From NCBI RefSeq assembly GCF_016775475.1, contig NZ_JAEUXJ010000005.1, forward strand, positions 1 through 64,000: DNA of 64,000 nucleotides, given 5' to 3'. Positions 17,125 through 26,142 of the stretch are shown in pieces. Position 1 is the first letter of the stretch, and each line of letters begins with the position of its first letter. The notes beneath the pieces are model-generated. The model had not been told where the DNA came from. It searched no databases and saw only the letters and a list, made by a program, of their open reading frames with translations. Position numbers and translations under genes: made by a program. The DNA comes from Belnapia mucosa. GTDB lineage: Bacteria; Pseudomonadota; Alphaproteobacteria; Acetobacterales; Acetobacteraceae.

Positions 17125-19434
17125 ATGGCGCAGGATACGGGGCTGCTTCCGCACAGCGCGCATTGGGGCGCCTTCTCCGCCGGCTTCCGCGACGGGCGGC
17201 TGGTGGTGGAGCCGCATCCGGGCGACCCGGACCCCAACCCGCTGCTGCAGAACTTTCCCGAAGCGCTGCGGCACCGCGCCCGCATCGCCCGGCCGATGAT
17301 CCGCCGCGGCTGGCTGGAACGCGGCCCCGGCCCCGATCCGCGGCGCGGCCGGGATGAATTCGTCCCCGTCTCCTGGGACAGGGCGCTGGAGCTGCTGGCC
17401 GGGGAGCTGCGGCGGGTGCAAGGGGAGCATGGGCCGGGCGCCATCTTCGGCGGCTCCTATGGCTGGTCCAGCGCGGGGCGCTTCCACCATGCGCAGAGCC
17501 AGGTGCACCGCTTCCTCAACACCGCGCTCGGCGGCTATGTGCGGTCGGTCAACAGCTACAGCGCCGGCGCCTCGGCGGTGATCCTGCCGCATTTCCTCGG
17601 CCCCTTCGAGGCGGTGGCACGCCGCAACGTCACCTGGGACCAGGTGGCGGCGCATAGCGAGCTGGTGCTGGCCTTCGGCGGCATGGCGCTGAAGAACAGC
17701 ATGGTGGCGAGCGGCGGCGTCAGCAGGCATATCGAACGCGGTGCCATGGCGGCGGCCCGGGCACGGGGCTGCGAATTCCTCCTGATCGCCCCGCTGCGGG
17801 ATGATTTGCCGGAGGAAGCCGGGGCGGAATGGCTGCCGGTAGTGCCGGGGACGGATACCGCCCTGATGCTGGCACTGGCGCATGTGCTGGTGACGGAGGG
17901 GCTGCACGACCGCGCCTTCATCGACCGCTACTGCACCGGCTGGGACACATTCGAGGCTTATCTGCTCGGCCGGGCCGATGGCCAGCCGAAGACCCCCGAC
18001 TGGGCCGCCCCGATCTGCGGCCTGCCGGCGGATCAGATTCGCGAGCTGGCCCGGCGGCTGCCGGGGCGGCGGGTGCTGGTCACGGTCGCCCATTCCCTCC
18101 AGCGCGCCGAACATGGCGAGCAGCCGATCTGGATGGCCTGCGTGCTGGCGGCGATGCTGGGGCAGATCGGCCTGCCTGGTGGCGGCTACAATTATGCGCT
18201 GGGCGCGCTCGGCCATTATGGCCGGCGGCAGAATGCGGTCTCGGCCGCCGCCCTGCCGCAGGGGCGGAACGGCGTCGGCGCCTTCATCCCCGTGGCCCGC
18301 ATCGCCGACATGCTGCTGAACCCGGGCGGTGCCTTCGACTATAACGGCCAGCGCCTGGCCTATCCCGATATCCGGCTGGTCTATTGGGCCGGCGGCAATC
18401 CCTTCCACCACCACCAGGACCTCAACCGCCTGCGCCGCGCCTTCGCCGCGGTGGAAACGCTGGTGGTGCATGAGATCGGCTGGACCGCGACCGCGCGCCA
18501 TGCCGATATCGTCCTGCCCTGCACCATGACGCTGGAGCGCGAGGATATCGGCGCGACGGCCACCGACCCCCTGATGGTGGCGATGCACCAGGTGGCCGAG
18601 CCCTTCGCCGAGGCGCGGGACGACTACGCCATCTTCTCGGCGCTGGCCGAACGACTCGGCCGCGCCGCCGAATTCACCGAGGGCCGCAGCGCGCGGGACT
18701 GGCTCCGCCATTTGTATGAGCCGACGCGGCGGGGGCTGGAGGAGCGCGGCCTGCCGGCGCCGAGCTTTGAGGAATTCTGGGCCGCCGGCAGCCTCACCCT
18801 GCCCCAGGCCGAGGATGACGGCGGCATCCTGCGCGACTTCCGCACCGACCCGGAAGCGCATCCGCTGCCGACGCCGAGCGGGCGGATCGAGATCGCCTCC
18901 GCCACCATCGCCGGCTTCGGCTACCCGGATTGCCCCGGCCATCCGGCCTGGCTGCCGCCGGAGGAGGTGCCGACCGGCGACGCGCCGCTGCGGCTGGTGG
19001 CGAACCAGCCGGCGACGCGGCTGCACAGCCAATTCGACTATGGCGGCCACAGCGCCGGCATGAAGCGCCGTGGGCGGGAGGTGATGCGGATCAACCCCGC
19101 CGATGCCACCCCGCGCGGCATCGCCGATGGCGATGTGGTGCGGCTGCGCAATGCCCGCGGCGCCTGCCTCGCCACCGCCGCGGTGAGCGGGGATGTGATG
19201 CCGGGTGTCGTCCAGCTGCCGACCGGGGCCTGGTACGACCCGGAGGACCCGGCGGAGGATGGCTCGCCCTGCGTCCATGGCAATCCAAATGTGCTGACGC
19301 GGGATGTCGGCACCTCCCGCCTCGCCCAGGGCTGCACCGGGCAGCTGACGGTGGTGGAGGTGGAGCGATTCGAGGGCAACCTGCCGCCGATCCGCGCCTA
19401 TGATCCGCCCGGAGAGGCGCTGGCGGCGGAATAG
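17125..19434 (+). CDS. Molybdopterin oxidoreductase, BisC/TorA-like sulfoxide or N-oxide reductase
   Basis: A 769-residue member of the DMSO reductase family. It lacks an N-terminal iron-sulfur motif, as BisC, TorA and DorA do. NSYSAGASAVILPHFLG supplies Ser 146 as the probable molybdenum ligand. GGNPFHHHQDLNRLRRAF and the C-terminal molybdopterin-dinucleotide domain (RLVANQPATRLHSQFDYGG) also fit. There is no Tat leader, so a cytoplasmic biotin or methionine sulfoxide reductase (BisC type) is more likely than periplasmic TorA. GGGAGG lies seven bases before ATG 17125. The divergent OmpR-type regulator probably controls it. Confidence 0.9.
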   Translation: MAQDTGLLPHSAHWGAFSAGFRDGRLVVEPHPGDPDPNPLLQNFPEALRHRARIARPMIRRGWLERGPGPDPRRGRDEFVPVSWDRALELLAGELRRVQGEHGPGAIFGGSYGWSSAGRFHHAQSQVHRFLNTALGGYVRSVNSYSAGASAVILPHFLGPFEAVARRNVTWDQVAAHSELVLAFGGMALKNSMVASGGVSRHIERGAMAAARARGCEFLLIAPLRDDLPEEAGAEWLPVVPGTDTALMLALAHVLVTEGLHDRAFIDRYCTGWDTFEAYLLGRADGQPKTPDWAAPICGLPADQIRELARRLPGRRVLVTVAHSLQRAEHGEQPIWMACVLAAMLGQIGLPGGGYNYALGALGHYGRRQNAVSAAALPQGRNGVGAFIPVARIADMLLNPGGAFDYNGQRLAYPDIRLVYWAGGNPFHHHQDLNRLRRAFAAVETLVVHEIGWTATARHADIVLPCTMTLEREDIGATATDPLMVAMHQVAEPFAEARDDYAIFSALAERLGRAAEFTEGRSARDWLRHLYEPTRRGLEERGLPAPSFEEFWAAGSLTLPQAEDDGGILRDFRTDPEAHPLPTPSGRIEIASATIAGFGYPDCPGHPAWLPPEEVPTGDAPLRLVANQPATRLHSQFDYGGHSAGMKRRGREVMRINPADATPRGIADGDVVRLRNARGACLATAAVSGDVMPGVVQLPTGAWYDPEDPAEDGSPCVHGNPNVLTRDVGTSRLAQGCTGQLTVVEVERFEGNLPPIRAYDPPGEALAAE

Positions 19435-19451
19435 CGGGACCGACGCAGAAG

Positions 19452-19480
19452 GTTCATCAAGACGTCACGCCGTTGTCCCT
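19452..19480 (+). promoter_or_regulatory. Possible Pho box upstream of the PhoX gene
   Basis: Three TCA-like cores recur at exactly 11-base spacing: TCA at 19454, TCA at 19465 and TCC at 19476, in the context GTTCATC, CGTCACG, TTGTCCC. PhoB binds direct repeats of 11-base period with a GTCA-type core. The site is about 45 bases before the phosphatase start. The match to the consensus is partial. Confidence 0.35.
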
Positions 19481-19525
19481 CGCCGGGGCTAGCTGGGCGG
19501 CCTGACAGCAAGGGACGAGACTACC

Positions 19526-21463
19526 ATGCCGCCGCTGGACGATGCCGAGCCGCTCGAGATCGAGGATATCGGCAGCAATCCAACCAGGCGCGAGACCCTG
19601 GCCGGGATCGCCGAGCGGCGTTTCTCCCGCCGCGGGATGCTGGTAGGCGCGGGTGCCGCCGCCGCGCTGGCCGCAGCCGGGCCGGCGCTGGCCGAGGCAG
19701 AGGGGCCGTCCAGCCTCGGCTTCCGCGAACTGTCGCACCGGCTGGGCCAGCGCGATGCGGTGGCCGAGGGCTATGAGAGCCAGGTCGTGATCCGCTGGGG
19801 CGATCCGGTGCTGGCCGATGCCCCACCCTTCGACCCGGCGGCGCAGACCGCCGCCGCCCAGGCGCAGCAATTCGGCTACAACAACGACTATCTCGACTTC
19901 TTCCCCCTGCCCCGCGGCTCGGCGAGCAGCGATCACGGGCTGCTGGTGGTGAACCACGAATACACCAACACCAACCTGATCTTCCCCGGGCTCGGCGCCG
20001 GCCGGAGCGCGGCGCAGAAGGCGAGCGCCGAGCAGTCGGCGGTGGAGCAGGCGGCGCATGGCCTCTCGGTGGTGGAGATCCGGCGCCAGGACGGGCGCTG
20101 GGCGCCGGTGCGCGACGGGCGGCTGAACCGCCGCATCACCGCGGCGACACCGATGCGGATCAGCGGCCCGGCAGCGGGGCATGAGCGGTTGAAGACAAAC
20201 GCCGACCCGACGGGCACGCGCGTGCTGGGGACGCTGAACAATTGCTCGGGCGGCAATACGCCCTGGGGCACGGTCCTGACGGCCGAGGAGAATTTCAACG
20301 TCTATTTCGGCGGCGCCGCGGCGACCAGCGGCGCGCAGCGGGACCACTACAAGCGCTACGGCATCATCGCCGAATCCAACTATGCCTGGCCGCGCTACGA
20401 AGACCGCTTCAACCTCGACAAGGAACCGAACGAGCCGAACCGCTTCGGCTGGGTGGTGGAATTCGATCCCTACGACCCGGACTCCGTCCCGGTGAAGCGC
20501 ACCGCGCTCGGCCATTTCAAGCACGAGGCCTGCAACCACGCGATCAGCGCCGATGGCCGCGTCGTCATCTATATGGGCGATGACGAACGCTTCGAATATA
20601 TCTACAAATTCGTCACCGCCCGGCCCTTTGCGCCAAACGATCCGGCCGCCAATCGCGACCTGCTGGATGAGGGCACGCTCTATGTCGCCCGCTTCGCAGA
20701 TGATGGCACGCTGCAATGGATGCCGCTGGTGCATGGCGAGGGGCCGCTGACCGCGGCGAACGGCTTCGCCTCCCAGGCCGAGGTGCTGATCGAGACGCGC
20801 CGCGCCGCCGACCTGCTGGGCGCGACGCCGATGGATCGGCCTGAAGACGTGGAGCCCAACCCGGCGACGGGCCGGGTCTATGCCATGCTCACCAACAACA
20901 TCTCCCGCACGACGCAGCGGCTGAACCCGGCCAATCCCCGCGCCGCCAACGCCCATGGGCATGTGGTGGAGATCATTCCGCCCGGTGCCGGGACCGGGCG
21001 CGTCGACCATGCGGCGACGACGGCGACATGGGAGATCTTCCTGATGGCGGGCAAGCCGGGCCTTGATCCCGGCACGCGCTATCACCGCGCCACCAGCGAC
21101 CAGGGCTGGCTCTCCTGCCCCGACAACTGCGCCTTCGACAAGCATGGCCGGCTCTGGATCACCACCGACGGCGCGCCGGCGGCGGCGGGGGTCGCGGATG
21201 GGCTCTATGCCGCGGATACGCGCGGCTATGGTCGGGCGCTACCCCGGCTGTTCTACCAGGCGCCGACCGGAGCGGAGGTCTGCGGCCCGTGCTTCACCCC
21301 GGATGGGGAAACGATCTTCCTCGCCATCCAGCATCCGGGCGAGGATCCTGGCAGCAGCTATGACCGGCCGAGCACCCGCTGGCCCGACTTCCAGGAGGGC
21401 ATGCCGCCGCGCCCCTCGGTGATCGCCACCACCCGCAAGGGCGGCGGCGAGATCGGCAGCTAG
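19526..21463 (+). CDS. phoX: PhoX-family (DUF839) secreted alkaline phosphatase
   Basis: A 645-residue protein with a Tat signal: FSRRGMLVGAG at about 33-43 followed by an alanine-rich hydrophobic stretch ending near ALA 56. The DUF839/PhoX blocks are present, including LLVVNHEYTN, NNCSGGNTPWGTVLTAEEN, and FDKHGRLWITTDG near the C-terminus. PhoX enzymes are calcium/iron phosphomonoesterases of the periplasm or outside. Two downstream genes also have phosphorus-related folds, and a Pho-box-like array lies upstream, so phosphate-starvation control is likely. Some family members are uncharacterised, so the enzymatic assignment is by family. Confidence 0.88.
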   Translation: MPPLDDAEPLEIEDIGSNPTRRETLAGIAERRFSRRGMLVGAGAAAALAAAGPALAEAEGPSSLGFRELSHRLGQRDAVAEGYESQVVIRWGDPVLADAPPFDPAAQTAAAQAQQFGYNNDYLDFFPLPRGSASSDHGLLVVNHEYTNTNLIFPGLGAGRSAAQKASAEQSAVEQAAHGLSVVEIRRQDGRWAPVRDGRLNRRITAATPMRISGPAAGHERLKTNADPTGTRVLGTLNNCSGGNTPWGTVLTAEENFNVYFGGAAATSGAQRDHYKRYGIIAESNYAWPRYEDRFNLDKEPNEPNRFGWVVEFDPYDPDSVPVKRTALGHFKHEACNHAISADGRVVIYMGDDERFEYIYKFVTARPFAPNDPAANRDLLDEGTLYVARFADDGTLQWMPLVHGEGPLTAANGFASQAEVLIETRRAADLLGATPMDRPEDVEPNPATGRVYAMLTNNISRTTQRLNPANPRAANAHGHVVEIIPPGAGTGRVDHAATTATWEIFLMAGKPGLDPGTRYHRATSDQGWLSCPDNCAFDKHGRLWITTDGAPAAAGVADGLYAADTRGYGRALPRLFYQAPTGAEVCGPCFTPDGETIFLAIQHPGEDPGSSYDRPSTRWPDFQEGMPPRPSVIATTRKGGGEIGS

Positions 21464-21473
21464 GCGGCGCGCC

Positions 21474-22286
21474 ATGCTCCGCATCCTGCAGGTCTCGGAC
21501 GCGCATCTCTCGCCGCGGAACGGGCTGTTCCGCGCCAATCTGGCTCGGCTGCGGGCCTGGGCGGAGGCGGCGCGGCCCGACCTCGTCATCGCCAGCGGCG
21601 ACCTGTCGCTGGATGGCGCCGACCGGTCGGAGGACCTGTCCGGCGCCGTCGCGCTGCTGCGGGCATTCCCGGTGCCGCTGCTCGCCATCCCGGGCAACCA
21701 CGATGTCGGCAGCCATCCCCGGACCATGCCGAAGCAGCCGGTGGATGCGGCGCGGGTGGCGCGCTTCCGCAGCCTGGTCGGGCCGGACTGGTGGATGCGG
21801 GACCTGCCCGGCTGGCGGATCATCGGCCTCGATACCGAGATCATGGGGACGGGCCTGGCCGAGGAGGCGGCGCAGGCCGCCTTCATCGCCGAGGCCGCGG
21901 CGACAAGCAGCCGCATCGCCCTCTTCCTCCACAAGCCGGTCTTCGTCACCGCTCCGGAGGACCCGAAATTTGACTACTGGTCGGTGCCGCCCCAGGCCCG
22001 GCCGGCGCTGGCGCCGCTGCTCGGGCATGCGGGGCTGCGGCTGGTCGCCTCGGGCCATCTGCACCTGCATCACGGCTTCACCCGTGGCGCGGTCCGCTAT
22101 GCCTGGGCCCCGGCCGCCTCCTTCCTGGTCGAGCCGGAGATCCAGCCCGGCCTGCCCGGCGAGCGCTGCTGCGGCGCCCTGCTGCACCGGCTGCTGGAGG
22201 ACCATGCCGAGACGGAGCTGGTCCAGCCGGAGGGGACGGAGCCGGTCTGGCTGGCCGATATCCGGGCGGAAGCCTATCCGGGCTGA
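21474..22286 (+). CDS. Calcineurin-like metallophosphoesterase
   Basis: A 270-residue cytoplasmic enzyme with all five signature blocks of the Icc/CpdA-like class: VSDAHLS, GDLSLDG, PGNHD, the isolated His in FLHKP, and GHLHLHHG. It would hydrolyse a phosphodiester such as a cyclic nucleotide or glycerophosphodiester. It starts ten bases after the PhoX stop, so it belongs to the same transcript. It is far shorter than SoxB and lacks the nucleotidase C-domain. Its 3' end overlaps the convergent HD gene by 13 bases. Confidence 0.9.
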   Translation: MLRILQVSDAHLSPRNGLFRANLARLRAWAEAARPDLVIASGDLSLDGADRSEDLSGAVALLRAFPVPLLAIPGNHDVGSHPRTMPKQPVDAARVARFRSLVGPDWWMRDLPGWRIIGLDTEIMGTGLAEEAAQAAFIAEAAATSSRIALFLHKPVFVTAPEDPKFDYWSVPPQARPALAPLLGHAGLRLVASGHLHLHHGFTRGAVRYAWAPAASFLVEPEIQPGLPGERCCGALLHRLLEDHAETELVQPEGTEPVWLADIRAEAYPG

Positions 22287-22834
22287 CGGATCGAGGCCGC
22301 GACGGCCGGCATGAAATGCGCGACCGGCGGCGTCTCCAGCCCCTTCGCCTTGGCTTCCTCATCGAAGCGGCGGAGCTGCACCGCCGCCGCGGCCTGCGGC
22401 AGGGCGCGGAAGGCCACGACCTCCGTCGCCGACATCGGCCCGCCTTGCAGCGTGAGGCTGAGCACGGAATCCGGCGAGAGCTTGCCGAAGTAATCGGCCT
22501 CGGTGGCGCAGAGGAAGCGCTTGGCGGCGACATGCATCCGCACCGGCTCCGTCACCTCCGGCCCGAACCAGCGGGCGAGGAAGGCATGGCCCACCGCCTC
22601 ATGCCGGTCGTCGATACCCTCGGCGGCCGGGTTGTCGCCGAGATCGTGCACCAGATGGCCAATATCATGCATCAGGGCGGCGGCGATCAGCGCCGGCGGG
22701 CAGCCGGCCTGCTCGGCCAGCCAGGCGGATTGGAGGGCATGCTGCCGCTGGTTGATGTCATGCAGCCCATATGGACCATCCGCGCGCAGCTCCAGCAGCT
22801 CGGCGATTTGGGCCAGGCGGGGATCCTGGGTCAT
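22274..22834 (-). CDS. PhnZ-like HD-domain mixed-valent diiron oxygenase
   Basis: A 186-residue HD-fold protein resembling the phosphonate-degradation HD family. The probable metal ligands are His 32 (QRQHALQ), His 56 and Asp 57 (LMHDIGH), His 78 (DDRHEA), His 101 (MHVAAKRF) and Asp 158 (RRFDEE). Their spacing parallels the six diiron ligands of PhnZ, as I recall them, with a shift of two or three residues. PhnZ cleaves the C-P bond of hydroxylated aminoethylphosphonate. Tyr 22 corresponds to PhnZ Tyr 24, but position 25 is His where PhnZ has Glu 27, which suggests a different substrate. No PhnY-type dioxygenase is adjacent; a cupin gene is divergent. Confidence 0.75.
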   Translation of the reverse strand: MTQDPRLAQIAELLELRADGPYGLHDINQRQHALQSAWLAEQAGCPPALIAAALMHDIGHLVHDLGDNPAAEGIDDRHEAVGHAFLARWFGPEVTEPVRMHVAAKRFLCATEADYFGKLSPDSVLSLTLQGGPMSATEVVAFRALPQAAAAVQLRRFDEEAKAKGLETPPVAHFMPAVAASIRQPG

Positions 22835-22906
22835 GGGCCTGCTCTCGACAGTCGGCGGAGTATGGTCTTACCGTCGCCGCCCCATCAAGGCGAGGAGGCC
22901 AGAATC

Positions 22907-23413
22907 ATGGCGATGACGCTCGAGCGTTTCGCGGCGCAGTGCCGCGAGGCACTGGCAACCCATCCCGGCACCGAGGGCCGCGTGGCGGTCACGGAGCTGG
23001 TCCAGCAGGCGCTGAAGGACCCGGCTTTCGTCGCCGAGATCCTGCCCGAGGGCACGCCGGAGCGGAAGGTGCTCTACGAGGATCCCGATCTGGGCTTCGC
23101 CATCCTCGCCCATGCCTATCAGGGAGCGAAGAACAGCACGCCGCATGACCATGGCCCCTCCTGGGCGATCTATGGCCAGGCCGAGGGCCAGACGGTGATG
23201 ACCGATTACGAATGCCTCGCCCGCCCGACCGAGACCACGCCCGGCAAGGCGAAGCCGGTGCGCGACTACGCGCTGCAGCCGGGCGATGCCTATCTCTATG
23301 AGCCGGGCGAGCTGCATTCCCCACGCCGCGACGGCCCGACCCGGCTGCTGCGGATCGAGGGGCTGAACATGGACCGGGTGAAGCGCCTGCCCTATGTGGC
23401 CGTCGCCGCCTGA
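22907..23413 (+). CDS. Small cupin protein, cysteine-dioxygenase-like
   Basis: A 168-residue cytoplasmic protein. The metal-site pattern TPHDHGPSWAIYGQAEG and the later EPGELHSP supply the cupin His residues, and the overall layout resembles cysteine or 3-mercaptopropionate dioxygenase-like cupins. The function is unknown. GAGGAGG is placed well before ATG 22907. It is divergent from the PhnZ-like gene by 72 bases; a shared promoter region and a joint role in oxidising a small organic compound are possible. Confidence 0.75.
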   Translation: MAMTLERFAAQCREALATHPGTEGRVAVTELVQQALKDPAFVAEILPEGTPERKVLYEDPDLGFAILAHAYQGAKNSTPHDHGPSWAIYGQAEGQTVMTDYECLARPTETTPGKAKPVRDYALQPGDAYLYEPGELHSPRRDGPTRLLRIEGLNMDRVKRLPYVAVAA

Positions 23414-23434
23414 CCTGATCGGCCTTGCCGGATG

Positions 23435-23464
23435 TTGAACCCCCGCCATCTCCACCGCTAGGGT
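23435..23464 (+). promoter_or_regulatory. Possible sigma-70 promoter for the iorAB-sox unit
   Basis: TTGAAC (23435-23440) and TAGGGT (23459-23464) are separated by 18 bases, about 25 bases before the iorA start at 23490. The -35 match is good and the -10 match is weak. This is the only visible candidate ahead of the nine-gene run. Confidence 0.25.
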
Positions 23465-23489
23465 TGGGGCAAAGGCGGGGAGACAGCGG

Positions 23490-23954
23490 ATGGCCAGGCT
23501 CAATATAAACGGGCGCGTCGTCGAGATTACGGTCGAAGACGATACGCCCCTCCTCTGGGCCATCCGCGAGCAGGTCGGGCTGACCGGCACGAAATATGGC
23601 TGCGGCGTCGCGCAATGCGGCGCCTGCACCGTCCATGTGGATGGCGTCGCCACCCGCTCCTGCTCCATGCCCGTCTCGGCCTTCAACGAGACCCAGAAGA
23701 TCGTCACCATCGAGGGGCTGTCGCCGAATGGCGACCATCCCCTGCAGAAGGCCTGGGTCGCGCTCGACGTGCCGCAATGCGGCTATTGCCAGTCGGGCAT
23801 GATCATGGCGGCGGCCGCGCTGCTCACCGCCAACCCGAAGCCGAGCGACGCCGATATCCGCGGCGAGATCACCAATATCTGCCGCTGCGGCACCTATAAC
23901 CGCGTCCAGGCCGCCATCAAGCAGGCAGCCGGCGGCAACCAGGCCAATGGCTGA
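23490..23954 (+). CDS. iorA: Isoquinoline 1-oxidoreductase-type small subunit, 2x[2Fe-2S]
   Basis: A 154-residue iron-sulfur subunit of the xanthine oxidase family. Plant-type cluster ligands are Cys 38, 43, 46 and 58; the second cluster uses Cys 97, 100, 131 and 133 (CGYCQSG and CRCGTY). It passes electrons from the molybdenum subunit. In this family (IorAB and the aldehyde dehydrogenases of acetic acid bacteria) the complex is exported as a unit on the large subunit's Tat signal and donates to a c-type cytochrome. The next gene begins ten bases after its stop. Confidence 0.92.
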   Translation: MARLNINGRVVEITVEDDTPLLWAIREQVGLTGTKYGCGVAQCGACTVHVDGVATRSCSMPVSAFNETQKIVTIEGLSPNGDHPLQKAWVALDVPQCGYCQSGMIMAAAALLTANPKPSDADIRGEITNICRCGTYNRVQAAIKQAAGGNQANG

Positions 23955-23964
23955 GGAGGCGGGG

Positions 23965-26142
23965 ATGAACCAGATCGCATCGCTGCCGCGCCGCGGCTTC
24001 CTCCAGGTCTCGGCGGCGCTCGGGGCCTTCACACTCGGCATCCGCGTGCCCGATGCTGCGGCCCAGGGGGCTGCGCCCGCCGCCACGCCCGAGGTCAATG
24101 CCTGGGTGGTGGTGAAGCCGGATGACAGCATCATCATCCGCATCGCCCGCTCGGAGATGGGCCAGGGCACGCTCACCGGCCTCGCCCAGCTCGTCGCCGA
24201 GGAACTGAATGCCGACTGGTCGAAGGTCTCCACTGAATACCCGACCCCGGGGCAGAACTTGGCACGCAATCGCGCTTGGGGGAACATGTCGACGGGCGGC
24301 AGCCGCGGCATCCGCGAAAGCCATGAGTATGTCCGCAAGGGCGGCGCCGCGGCGCGGATGATGCTGGTCGAGGCCGCGGCCCAGGGCTGGGGCGTGCCGG
24401 CCGGCGAATGCCGCGCGGCGAACAGCACCATCACCCATGCGCCCTCCGGCCGGACGACCACCTATGGCAAGGTGGCCGAGGCGGCGGCGAAGCTGACCCC
24501 ACCGACCGATGTGCCGCTGCGTGCCCCGAGGGACTGGACCATCGCCGGCAAGCCGCTGCCGCGGCTGGATACGGCCGAAAAGACCAATGGCAAGCAGATC
24601 TACGGCGCCGACCTCGTCCTGCCCGGGATGCTGAACGCCGCCATCCGCGACTGCCCGGTCTTCGGCGGCAAGGTGGCGAGCTTCGACGCGGCCAAGATCG
24701 CCGGCATGCCAGGGGTGAAGAAGGTGGTCCAGGTAGGCGAGACCGCCGTCGCCGTCGTCGCCGATACTTGGTGGCGGGCGAAGACCGCGCTCGATGCGCT
24801 GCCCATCACCTGGGACAACGGGCCGAACGCGCAGGTCTCCTCCGCCAGCATCGCCGAGGTGCTGAAGGCCGGGCTGGAGGCGCCGGAAGCGGCGGTCGGC
24901 AACCGCGCGGGCGACGCCAAGGCAGCGATCGCGGGCGCGGCGAAGCGGGTCGAGGCCACCTATGGCTACCCCTTCCAGAACCACGCGACCATGGAGCCGA
25001 TGAACGCCACGGCGCGCTGGACTCCGGAGCGCTGCGAGGTCTGGACGCCGACCCAGAATGGCGAGGCAGCGCTGGCCGCGGCCTCGGAGGCGGCGGGCCT
25101 GCCGCCCGCCAAATGCGAGGTCTACAAGATCCATCTCGGCGGTGGCTTCGGCCGGCGCGGCGCGGTGCACGATTGGGTGCGCCAGGCGGTCGAGATTGCC
25201 AAGCAGATGCCCGGCACGCCGGTGAAGCTGCTGTGGTCGCGCGAGGAGGATATGATCCATGGCCGCTACCATCCGATCACCCAGGCCAAGCTGACCGGGG
25301 CGCTGGACGCGCAGGGGAACCTGACCGGTCTCGCCATGCGCATCTCCGGCCAGTCGATCGTCGCCGGCATCTTCCCGCAGAATATCCGCGACGGGCGGGA
25401 CCCGGTGGTGTTCCAGGGGCTCAGCCCGGGCGGCGAGGAGGGGGCCTTCGGCTATGCGGTGCCGAACCTCCTCATCGACCATGCGATGCGCAACCCGCAT
25501 GTGCCGCCGGGCTTCTGGCGCGGAGTGAACCTCAACCAGAACGCCGTCTATGTCGAATGCTTCATGGATGAGCTGGCGCATGCTGCCGGCAAGGACCCGC
25601 TGGAATTCCGCCGCGCCCTGCTGAAGAACAGCCCGAAGCACCTCGCGGTGCTGAACGCGGTGGCGGAACGCGGCGGCTGGGGCACGCCGGCACCAGCGGG
25701 ACGGGCACGCGGCCTCGCCCAGATCATGGGCTTCGGCAGCTATGTCGCTGCCTGCGCCGAGGTTTCGGTCAACCCGGCCGGGGAGCTGACCATCCACAAG
25801 ATCACCGCCGCCACCGATCCCGGCCATGCGGTGAACCCGCAGCAGATCGCGGCGCAGGTCGAAGGCTCCTTTGTCTATGGGCTGAGTGCGGCGCTCTATG
25901 GCGAATGCACCGTGGCGAATGGCCGGATCGAGCAGGAGAATTTCGATACCTACCCGGTCATGCGCATGGCGGAGATGCCGGCGGTGGAGGCGATCCTGAT
26001 GCCCTCCGGCGGCTTCTGGGGCGGCGTCGGGGAGCCGACCATCGCCGTCGCCGCGCCGGCGGTGCTGAATGCGATCTTCGCCGCCACCGGCAAACGGGTG
26101 CGGCAACTGCCGCTGAAGCATGCGGATCTGCGTAGGGCTTAG
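23965..26142 (+). CDS. iorB: Isoquinoline 1-oxidoreductase-type large molybdenum subunit
   Basis: A 725-residue molybdopterin cytosine dinucleotide hydroxylase of the IorB branch, in which the Mo domains are circularly ordered compared with xanthine oxidase. A Tat-like leader (LPRRGFLQVSAALGAF) marks export. SEMGQGTLTGLAQLVAEELN, GGGFGRRG and the C-terminal GGFWGGVGEPTIAVAAPAV are family blocks. ATG 23965 follows GAGGAGG; ATG 23947 is possible but overlaps iorA. The 3' end overlaps a small cytochrome c gene by 23 bases. The substrate could be an aldehyde or an N-heterocycle. Confidence 0.92.
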   Translation: MNQIASLPRRGFLQVSAALGAFTLGIRVPDAAAQGAAPAATPEVNAWVVVKPDDSIIIRIARSEMGQGTLTGLAQLVAEELNADWSKVSTEYPTPGQNLARNRAWGNMSTGGSRGIRESHEYVRKGGAAARMMLVEAAAQGWGVPAGECRAANSTITHAPSGRTTTYGKVAEAAAKLTPPTDVPLRAPRDWTIAGKPLPRLDTAEKTNGKQIYGADLVLPGMLNAAIRDCPVFGGKVASFDAAKIAGMPGVKKVVQVGETAVAVVADTWWRAKTALDALPITWDNGPNAQVSSASIAEVLKAGLEAPEAAVGNRAGDAKAAIAGAAKRVEATYGYPFQNHATMEPMNATARWTPERCEVWTPTQNGEAALAAASEAAGLPPAKCEVYKIHLGGGFGRRGAVHDWVRQAVEIAKQMPGTPVKLLWSREEDMIHGRYHPITQAKLTGALDAQGNLTGLAMRISGQSIVAGIFPQNIRDGRDPVVFQGLSPGGEEGAFGYAVPNLLIDHAMRNPHVPPGFWRGVNLNQNAVYVECFMDELAHAAGKDPLEFRRALLKNSPKHLAVLNAVAERGGWGTPAPAGRARGLAQIMGFGSYVAACAEVSVNPAGELTIHKITAATDPGHAVNPQQIAAQVEGSFVYGLSAALYGECTVANGRIEQENFDTYPVMRMAEMPAVEAILMPSGGFWGGVGEPTIAVAAPAVLNAIFAATGKRVRQLPLKHADLRRA

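Noticed and set aside
16942..19278. Minus-strand extension of the response-regulator frame
   Set aside because: It is antisense to the molybdoenzyme gene; the regulator starts normally at 16941 with a ribosome site.
21474..22286. Metallophosphoesterase as the missing SoxB
   Set aside because: At 270 residues it lacks the nucleotidase C-terminal domain and the length of SoxB, and it is not in the sox run.
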